Below are positions 55,135 through 64,000 of a DNA stretch of 64,000 nt, one piece after another. A program made the translations under genes and the position numbers. The first letter of the stretch is position 1, and the number at the start of each line of letters is the position of its first letter. The stretch is from Lycocorax pyrrhopterus obiensis (Eukaryota; Chordata; Aves; Passeriformes; Paradisaeidae): NCBI GenBank assembly GCA_014706295.1, contig JACSVZ010000011.1, positions 12,678,163-12,742,162 on the forward strand, given 5' to 3'. The notes under the pieces are model-generated. The model saw only the letters and a program-made list of their open reading frames with translations. It ran no database searches and was not told where the DNA came from.

Positions 55135-55157
55135 TTCCTAACCCTAAGGGTTAGGAA
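55135..55157. repeat. Perfect inverted repeat with telomere-like motif
   Basis: The arm TTCCTAACCCT (55135-55145) and its reverse complement AGGGTTAGGAA (55147-55157) are separated by one base. They contain CCCTAA and GGGTTAG in head-to-head orientation. Confidence 0.9.
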
Positions 55158-55550
55158 CAGAGAGAGAAGATACATGATCTGCCTTTCTCTTTCATCATGG
55201 GTAAATAAGAGGGTATGAAAGATATTTCAGAACTTTATGCTGATGCAAGGTCATGAGATGGAAAATTTGGGAGCTCTTGTTCTAGTAGCTGTATTTATTG
55301 ATCTATTTAAATTCTGCTATGTCCTGGCACATTTCACATTTCCTGTCTGCTTAATCCAGATATGTTCTTTGCATCTCAAATCGGGACAACTGTAGACTTC
55401 TAATAAATGTTTTTGTAATAGATACTTCAAACATCTTAAAACATACCAGATTTTGAATCATAATGCTTGACTTCATTTCCCCTCCCCTGTTTTTCTTCTT
55501 TTCCTATGTAGCTCTGTCTTTGTTTGAAAATGGTTCCAATTTCTAATTGA

Positions 55551-55574
55551 ATTTGCTCCTTTAAAGGAGCAAAT
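55551..55574. repeat. 24-bp perfect palindrome
   Basis: ATTTGCTCCTTT (55551-55562) is followed directly by its exact reverse complement AAAGGAGCAAAT, centred on TTTAAA. There is no spacer. Confidence 0.95.
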
Positions 55575-58500
55575 ACAGAATAAAAGGAAGCTTGCACATC
55601 ACATATCCAAAATGCAGCCTCTCCTGTGCTGAGGTGTAGACATCTCTGCTTCTCTTGGTAGCAGTGCAGGATCCTTTCATAGCTGAAACTCGGGAGCAAA
55701 CCTGGACGTGGGGATCTGGGCCAGAATTTCCCCAAGACCCTGCTTGTAGCAATGTTACTATTGCAAGAAGTACTGTGGGATCATTAATGACTTTCAGGAT
55801 CTGTGTTGCATCTAACCAGGAGGACATAATTTCTGGCAATGTGGTACCTCTTAGTGTCACGCTGTCCCATTAATTTAGTGCTCGCTGAGGTCTTGTATTG
55901 ACTACTGACCTAGACAGTGTGTGCTCAGCATGTGCAAATGAACTGTTGGAATTGGTGTTTTCATGGTGCTGGAAAAATTTAGTAGAATGGTTTCATCTCT
56001 GCATTTATGCAGATTGGTGAGAAGAAACAATGCTGAGATGCAACCTGGCAATTTGCCTCCTCCACATATCATGTGTTAGAGCACTTACTTGGACTAAAGA
56101 AATTGTTTTATTTATTTATTGAGGCTCAAATGTAGCTTTTGCAAAGCACAAGTCCTGTTTTGCTTTGTAACATTTTTTTAAACCATTACAAATAAAGCAT
56201 AGACCTTATAGGAGAGGATTTGGAATTTTTCAGTAGCTTGATTATAGCTCTGAAATAAGTTTGCAGGGCTGTGCTAGAATTTGACAGTGGAACTGATTAT
56301 ACACAGAAATGAACCCCGTTCATCTATGTTGCATTTAATGGGGGAAAAAAATTGTCAAAAATTAACAAGAAGGTAAATGAGATTTCTAATATATGAACAG
56401 CATTTTGTATAGTAGCTGTATAATAATCCATAATTTGGAGGGGGGTTTATTATTTTTTACATATTTATTTTTAAAGCAATCCAGTTTTCTCAGTGGACCT
56501 TGGAATGGCCTTCTAGTGCCTCTGTGGAAATTGGAAATGGAAGCTCTTGGCTTTGGGAAGCCCTGCTCACAGCCATACAGAGGTCTTGTTGAGGGGACTT
56601 CTCACAGATGTCAGAAACTTTCAGTCCCAGTGTTGCAGTGGATTAATGGAGCTAAGCCATAGGTTTGGGACCAAAAAATTAACATTTACCTATTTAAATC
56701 AATATGACTCTTTAGCTCTTCTAAAAAAGAGGAGTAAAGAAATTTTCCCTACTGCAGTAGGAAAAAAAGAATTCTAATCTTCAGCAAACTTGTCTGAAAT
56801 GAGACAGAGGGGCTTGGAGCTGACCTATAAGAGAGGTGAATTTGTTACCTTTCTCCTGAGCTATTGTTTTTGTGGGGTTTTTTGCTAGTCTTTATTACAT
56901 GAGCATTGTCTTGACCATTTTTCTCGACTAATCCCTCATGGTGCTGTGAGCAAATCACTCGTCCACAAGGGAAATCTGTAATGTGAGTAGGCCAGGCTCT
57001 CTTGCTGAGCTCTTGTGGTCACAAACAGCATAAAACCCTGGACACTGTTTTCAGTGAGGCAGTTCATCAAATTTATTAAGAAAAGCAGCAGCTGCTGCAG
57101 CTCTCAACTCCCTCCCCTCCTCTCAAGCACCCCTCATTTACTCAAGCCTCTTGAAAGTGTTACGCGGCTGATGAATTCCACTGGGGTTTATTACTAAACC
57201 ATTTGCGTAATTTAGCCCTCTGGGAAAGGCCACAGGTATATTGTTGTGCATGCCCTCCTCTCCCCCATCGTAATTAGTCAGTTTGACCCACATCCAAAAT
57301 CTTAATCCTAGGCATTATTAAGCTTTGGTTTAAAACAGTCACTAACTAAGAAGTGTGTCAACTGTTTATCAATGACTGGGCATCAAACTGTGGATGTACT
57401 TAAGCTTCCCCATGCAAAACAGCAGCCTGAAAATTTGGCAGTTTGTGGAAGAAATGTTTGGGTTGTGTGCAGGGATGTTTTTTAACTTTCCTTTTTAAAG
57501 GCAAAATGAAATTCTTATTCCTGCCAAGATATGTTCCTGAAAGAAAGTTGCAGCCTTCTGAGGTAGAACTAAGGATACATGCATTTGTTTCGCTCATTTA
57601 GATTTTTGGCACAACTTCTGTTCTCACTGTCTCCTGTTTTCTTTCCTATCCTTTACTTCTCATCTTTCTTCCACTCTCATTTTTTTTCTTACTCCAGTTG
57701 TATTAATTCCCTTTGCTTTTCTGCTCTGAATTCATGTATTACCTCTTCCCCCCACTTTACTCAAGTCTCTGCTTTGACACTATTTTGGGTGCAAAAGAGT
57801 TATTTGTTTACTTTGAGCTAAAAAATTAAACTGCTCAAACAAAAAGCACTTACTGCAAGATGTCTCATTGGTTTTCCACACATGTGCAAATGACTGAAAG
57901 AAGCTTAGGGAAAAGAGTTGGAAATTTTCTATACCATTCCATTATTTATATTATATCGCAGTAACCATGCAAGATGCATGGTACTTCCACCAGAAGTACC
58001 AAAATGCTTATGCAGCATTGTAAGCCACAGTTAACAGATCATTTTTTAACTTAATTGGAACAGCATGCTTTATTGTTGTTTGGTAAAAATGACTTGAGAA
58101 GGTTGGAGAGATTTAGTTTTAAAATAACTTTATAGAGGAATGAAACATCATGTTGCTAGGTGGTGTGACTGCAGTGGAATTCTCTGGACTATACTTTTCA
58201 AGCATCAGTTTTTGGATTATGTGTTATCTTCAGTGTCTACTGTGGGATGGAGGTGGGAAAGGGGAGAGAGGTTTTGTCACATGTGGTATTTTTGAGGGAG
58301 CAAAGGGAAGGTTTGCCAGTGTCACACGAGTGCTGTTCAAAGGCTGATGAATGAGGAAAGGCAGTGGTAAACACCTCAGTGCTTGTTTTTCCTTTCAGCA
58401 GCTTTATTAAACCTTTCTGAATCCTTCAGGTGGCTATCCTAGGCTTGATTCAGGGATATGGGATTAGCTGATACTAAAGTTGTCATAGTTGATTTCTTAG

Positions 58501-61500
58501 ATTGCATTTGGGACAGATCTGTTTGGTTGCCTTTACATGCTTACAGTCAGCACCGATAACTCGGAGGAGAAACAGTGACGATGATGTTCATGAGGATATC
58601 TACTTGCTTTATTAGGCTTCACCTTGTTCCCTAGTGGTTAGAGACTGGTTATCCTGAAGCATGAGGAATAATACTTCTTTCCACAATTTCAGTGTTAAAC
58701 TCCGCTCTAGGTACTGTCAATATCCATATACGTACTGAGTCGGTTTTTAATCCCATTATGGTTTTGGCCTTGCCATCTTCCTGTGGCAGTAAATTCCACA
58801 ATGCAATTACAGATTATGTTAAAATTTATTTCCTTTTATTGGTTTTGAGCTTGGCATCATTTATACAGACATTGTTTCCTTTTTGTTCAGACCTGTACGA
58901 ACTGGATTTCAAGATCTGCCCTTTCTAGAACACTTATTTCACTTAAAGTACCAGCTCTTACTTGGTTCCTTTTTTTAATGTTATTCATCCCAGAAGTGTT
59001 CCCAGACCATGTCACATGCTTTTGACAATTCCCCAAGTGTGTCCTGCAGTTTCTCTTTTGAGGGTGTCTGTCCAGCTTACACAGTGTTGTTGATAATGCC
59101 AGTTTGTTTGGTTTTTCTGATAATGATGTTTGGCATAGCCAAACTCAGTGTGAAAGGCAGAAGTAGTAATCTGTGAAGGATTTGATTTTAATCTTGGATA
59201 AATGGAAGTGCATGGGTGGGAATACTGTACAGTATCATGACAAATCCGTATCTCTAAACACAAGTCAGTAGGATTCTTTGGGCCAGATTCTAATGTATGA
59301 GAAAAGAATTTTCTGAAGAGAATGGGGGAGGAAATACAGAGGGGAAAAAAACAAACCACTTTTCAAATAGATGATAAAACCTGTGTGTTATCTCCAGATT
59401 CTCTGAGCAGTAATTGATTTTGCCTGCTATGGTTACCATACAGTAACTCTGAAACATTCATTATTTCTTTCCTGCCCCAAGGCTTGTAGCAGAAAATGGC
59501 ATATTTAAATCCTTTTACTCTGTCTGTTAAGTAGATACAAAAACTTGAAGGTTTTAATGAATGTGAAATAAGTGCTAATGCAGTAGTCAAAAGACTCGCC
59601 ATTGTTTTGACTAAATGAGACCGTGACCATCTTTAGGTCCTAGTGAAAGCTAAATGCTGGAAGCTGGATGCAGTGATCCATCTCACTGTGGAAATTACAC
59701 ATTTGGTTTGTTTGTTTTCATTTGTTTTTCATAGATCTAACCCTGCTGTATTTCTTTTAGTCCCCTTCTATCTTGATTTAATTTTTCCAAAGTTAAAAAT
59801 GGCTTATCCAGAAAATTTGCAGCTCATTGCTAATGGTAAGAATCTTGATTACTCAACAGATACAGTGAATCAATATCACTTCTCTTATTTTTGTTTTGCT
59901 GTTTGACTTGAGGTTAATGTTTTGGCTTCATATTTCCTGGTAAGATGAAGTGAGTGACATTGCTGTGCATAATTAGTTAAAGTTATGCTAAATGTTTTGG
60001 TTTGTCTGAAGTTTCATACTCTTAGATGCCTTATTCTCTACCTTTTCTAATGTCCTCTTGTTTTTTTGTTTTCCTCTTCTGAGGAAAACTTTGGTTTTGT
60101 TTTTTGGGGTTTTTTTAAGTGAATTATGAAAATAAGCACTCAAGGTGGACACCTCCTCTGGCTTGTTGCTGGAGCCAGGGGGGGAAAGCTGAGCTGGGAA
60201 TGATTCCCATCTAGTAGTGTGAAATCTTTGGCTGAGAGTTGATGGTAACTTAGTTATATCCCTGTTAGTCACTACAGCAGAATTGTTAGCTCTTTCTCTT
60301 CCTTTTTCCTTATTTCCTCTGAGTTACTGTATTTGCTTTTGCCTTGCGTTGCCACTTTCTCTCAGAGGAATCTCTCCAGCGTGTAAGGGGCGTTACACTG
60401 TGTCTCTTGAAAGCTGTCAGAAGGCAGCTGGGAATCTCCAGGCCTTCCTGCCCCCTGGTGTATGCTGGGTCCACCGGTCAGCGGGGCAATCCTCTGTGTG
60501 AAAAGAGTCTGGGGCTTGTTTTTGAAGGCCGGATAGTTCTTGCTGATATTTAGGGATGCTGGATTTGGGGAGGAAACATTGCTTAGAAGTCCATCTATCC
60601 CCAGGAATGCCAGAAATGGAATGCCTTTTGCAAAGCATCAGCAGGAAAAGAGAAGCAAGTCTTGCTCATCAGTCAGAAGTTATTCCTGTAATAAATACCC
60701 AAAGCTAAACTTTGAGAAATAACATTCTTCTGCAGCAGAATAGCAGAACAGATCTCCTTCCTGCAGGGGGTTGAATGTGCAGTGTGTCTTAAAGGGCAGG
60801 ATTTAGTTGTTTGTCTCAACTAGATCTGTCTTCTCTTGGTTGTAAGTTAGCGCTTTTCTCTTAGAAAGTTTCTTCCTCAAACTCTTCAACGTGCATTGCC
60901 CCTGAAGAAGTGCCTGTAACATTTTGTCTGTCTGAGAAGAAATACTAATTTGCAGCCAATATATTATGTATTAGCAGTGCATCCTGGCAACAAATGTTGC
61001 TTGAAACCACATATTCCGAGAGGAAGGTGGGAAGCGCAATTCAAAGACTCATGTTGCAGAGACAGCTCAGCAGAACATGTTGCATGTGGGAAGTGCCCCT
61101 GTGGATCCAGAGAAGGTTCATCTTGTCATCTTGGAGGAGTTTCTAAATCTTCTGATTTTATGCAGATCTCTGAGGTGGATCCTTTTGCCTTCAGCACCCC
61201 TGGTTGGTGTCATCTACAGGAAGGAACACACCTTGGTACTGGGCATTTGCAAACCAGTGTTTGTCTTGTGGCAAGCGTGCTGGATGGTTATGCTCATCCA
61301 GAAAAAACAGGTTTTTTTCTGATACTTTACATGAACCTTACCATGGAAACTTTGAAACTGCAAGGTCAGATGCTGAAGGAGGAGAAGGATGGCCCCTGCT
61401 TAAAATGCAAATGGCTTTTGCTGGAGCTCTTTTATATGCTGATTAATTGACTTTAAGCAGTTTATATGGGCAGAGACTCGCTGTTGCACTGCACCTAGTA

Positions 61501-64000
61501 CAGGAGTTACAATCTGGTTGTCCATGCCACTGCAGGCTGTGCCTTCCCATTAGTGAGGCTCTTTCTAGTGTCAAAGGCAATGGTTTGCTGATCTCATCCT
61601 CTTCCTAACTGAAGTTCCAGAGTGATAAACTGAAAACTATCATGACCAGTATCCTGTACATCTCTGCTTTATGGAAAATGCATGCAGTGGACAGTGGAAT
61701 TGAGTATCTACCACGTGCAACTAAAGAAAAGGTCTTTTTGTGTCTTCTACAATTTATTTTTCAGAGAGTGTTGCCATTTGTTTTCGGAAGCTGGATGTGT
61801 ACTTGATGCACTTCATTGAGAAGCTAAGGAGTACTGTTAAAACGTGAATTTGTGCAGGGAGAGTAGGTAGGCAGGACCTCAGAGTTTAAACAGCTCCCAA
61901 GTTTATTGATTTACTTTACTAAAGTTTTTTTGCATCTTGCAACAACCCTTTGCTAGAGTTATAGCGCTGGATCATTTGTCTTGCTGTGTTGTATTGACTA
62001 ATTTTTTTTTTTTAATGAACTTGCAGCTTCCAGAGCAAATCAGGAGTGACACCATATCAGCACCACAGGTGGCTCTTCCTCTGACAGAGAGGCTCCACGT
62101 GGTCACACAGTAAAGCTGCTTAGTGTAAGGCTGCTGGCCCTGGAAAATGCCAGATCTGAAAAGCTGAAGTCCTGGCCTTTCTAATATCGTTTGTGAAATC
62201 AGTGCAGTGAGTTAATGAACATAGTTTTCATTGATGGGCACAGCTTCACAGACTAAGTCTTGCTTATTCAGACTGACAGTCTCACAGCTAATTCCTTTGG
62301 ACTCTTCCAGGGCCATCGTGAGTGTAAATAATTTAAGTATAGCGCTACCTTTTGAAGTGCTTGTATGAATTCAGAGCCTTTTCGTGTACTGTGGTACATT
62401 CTATCAGAGTAATCTTACCTGTGGGATCATCAGAGCTTCCTTTTGCATTAATACCAAAGATTTAGTTAATTGTTACTTTTGATAGCCCAACAGAACTGAA
62501 AGAGGAAGAGCTGTCTTTTGTCCCTTGATTTTTGGGTATGATTTGGGTCTGGATTTTTATTTGTTTGGTTTTGCTATTAATCTCTGAACAACTTGCCTAG
62601 GTGCTACTAGAAGCATCTGCTGAACAAGCTGTTGCTACCAGCAGTAGAAGCAAAACTCTGCAGGTGTCAGATGCAATGTCAGATTTCTGTGGTCAGTAGT
62701 TAATGTGTTTATTACAAAAAAACCTTAGTGATTCTTAGGATGTGTTATTGAAATATCTTTTAAAAGATTTTTAAACTTTATTTTCAAGAGAAACTTCATC
62801 TACTTTGGAGCTTAGGTACATTGACAGGCCTAGGACATAGAAGCACAGGGAAATGAAGGCCGAGATAGGAGCAGGTTCATGCAAATCAGTATTGAGTGTA
62901 ACTGTGGAGATCTCAGGACGGGAATCTCCAGCAGAGCTGCAATTCAGTGTATTGAATTGTTGGAGTGTGCAGCCAGGGGGTTATTGGCAGTGCACATCTG
63001 CTTGGCTTCTACCTCCAGTTACAGCAATTTCCAGCTCATTGAATGTTGGGTGGTTTAAAAGTAGGGGCTGGGTTGGGCAGCACAGGTAGTGACTGACAGT
63101 AGGGAAATGTTGCCCTACAAGATCATAACTGACATTAATGAATGGCTAAAACAATTGGGAGGTTCAATTGCACGTGGAATATCAAAAGCATTTGTCCCTG
63201 GCCTTTGACTTCTTGAGATCTATATTGGGATCTAAGCAAATGTGTGTCCTCCATAGTTTGTAAGTGTCTAATGTCAAATTGCATCTTACATTGTTTTATA
63301 GCACACTTTGTGAAAAAACCTGAAATGGAGCCCAAGCAATTAGCTTTTGAAGACAGAGGTTATAAATGAGATGCAAAAATGGAGAGTGTTCTGGAGTTTC
63401 AGGTTTTGTTATTTTATTTGGGTTATTCAGGGAAACTGAGGGCGGATTTAGAACAAGAGTTCATAAAGAGCCGAGGATATAGGATTTCAGCACTTGAGAT
63501 TTATCTATTTGTACTTGCTGACTGAAAGCAGCACATTCAAATCAAACCAGCAAACCGCTGTCAGATGTGTTATGGATGAACAGGGAATGAGGTTTTTTTC
63601 AGAGGTTCCACAGGGCAGAAGGAAGAAGGGAATGTCAGTTATAAACTTTGAAAGCAAGTGGCTGAAATACGTTCCAAGAGTATTTTGGAGCAGGAGTGCC
63701 AGTTTAAATATTTATGCAGTGTTTTATTGTACTGATTCAAATATTGAATAGCACCTGACCCTTGAATTTTTGGATCCTTGCCTAACTGGCACCCCCTGAT
63801 ACATATATTTACTTAGAAAACAGCCTTCTGTGGCAGCTGCTTTTCATTGCAGGAAACTAGGAAAGCTGGATTTTGATCCAGTTTTTGTCATGGTTTTTAT
63901 GCTTGACTTTGAGTTCAAGAAATGTCTTCCTATGCATCAGTTTCGACAGCTGAGAATTAAAAGTTGTATTTACCACTGGCTCTTACAAGACTGTGAGATT

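Overview
The window is vertebrate nuclear DNA, almost certainly from a bird. It carries several CR1-type LINE 3' fragments ending in ATTCTATG-like repeats, compact GC-rich microsatellite-laden intergenic DNA, and 63-residue metallothioneins of the avian type. The gene order BBS2 - metallothionein pair - NUP93 matches the block known from avian and mammalian genomes. I cannot name the species.

Layout. Positions 1-3680 hold no recognisable coding exon; they are probably the intergenic tail between BBS2 and its tail-to-tail neighbour. Positions 4006-22111 (minus strand) hold the complete BBS2 coding sequence in 17 exons. All splice phases close exactly and give 721 codons, the same length as human BBS2. 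The start lies in a CpG island (about 21750-22320) with GC boxes and an NRF1-type palindrome. Behind this promoter is a G-rich 46-bp minisatellite (22330-22530) that decays into similar G-rich DNA up to about 22900. Positions 22900-30400 are gene-free GC-rich DNA with one CR1 fragment, a strong inverted repeat and microsatellites.

Two complete three-exon metallothionein genes follow in tandem on the plus strand: 30829-31930 and 35758-36584. Each has a TATA-like box, metal-response-element cores, 31/66/95-nt coding exons and an AATAAA signal. Degenerate GC-rich minisatellites sit between and inside them. From 36718 to 40735 there is GC-rich intergenic DNA with minisatellites (one split by a CR1 insertion) and a possible minus-strand poly(A) signal. 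At about 40740-41350 a CpG island with three CCAAT boxes and a TCTCGCGAG motif marks the NUP93 promoter. NUP93 runs off the right edge on the plus strand: non-coding exon 1 (donor at 41043), coding exon 2 (47322-47500) and exon 3 (48061-48178), together the first 99 residues. The remainder (48179-64000) is intron 3.

Functionally the three loci are unrelated neighbours: a ciliary BBSome subunit, zinc/copper-buffering metallothioneins and a nuclear-pore scaffold protein. I found no convincing novel gene system. The most notable signals are a GC-AG intron in BBS2, minisatellites abutting promoters, a minisatellite interrupted by a CR1, several long perfect or near-perfect inverted repeats, and possible antisense transcription units defined by minus-strand poly(A) signals.
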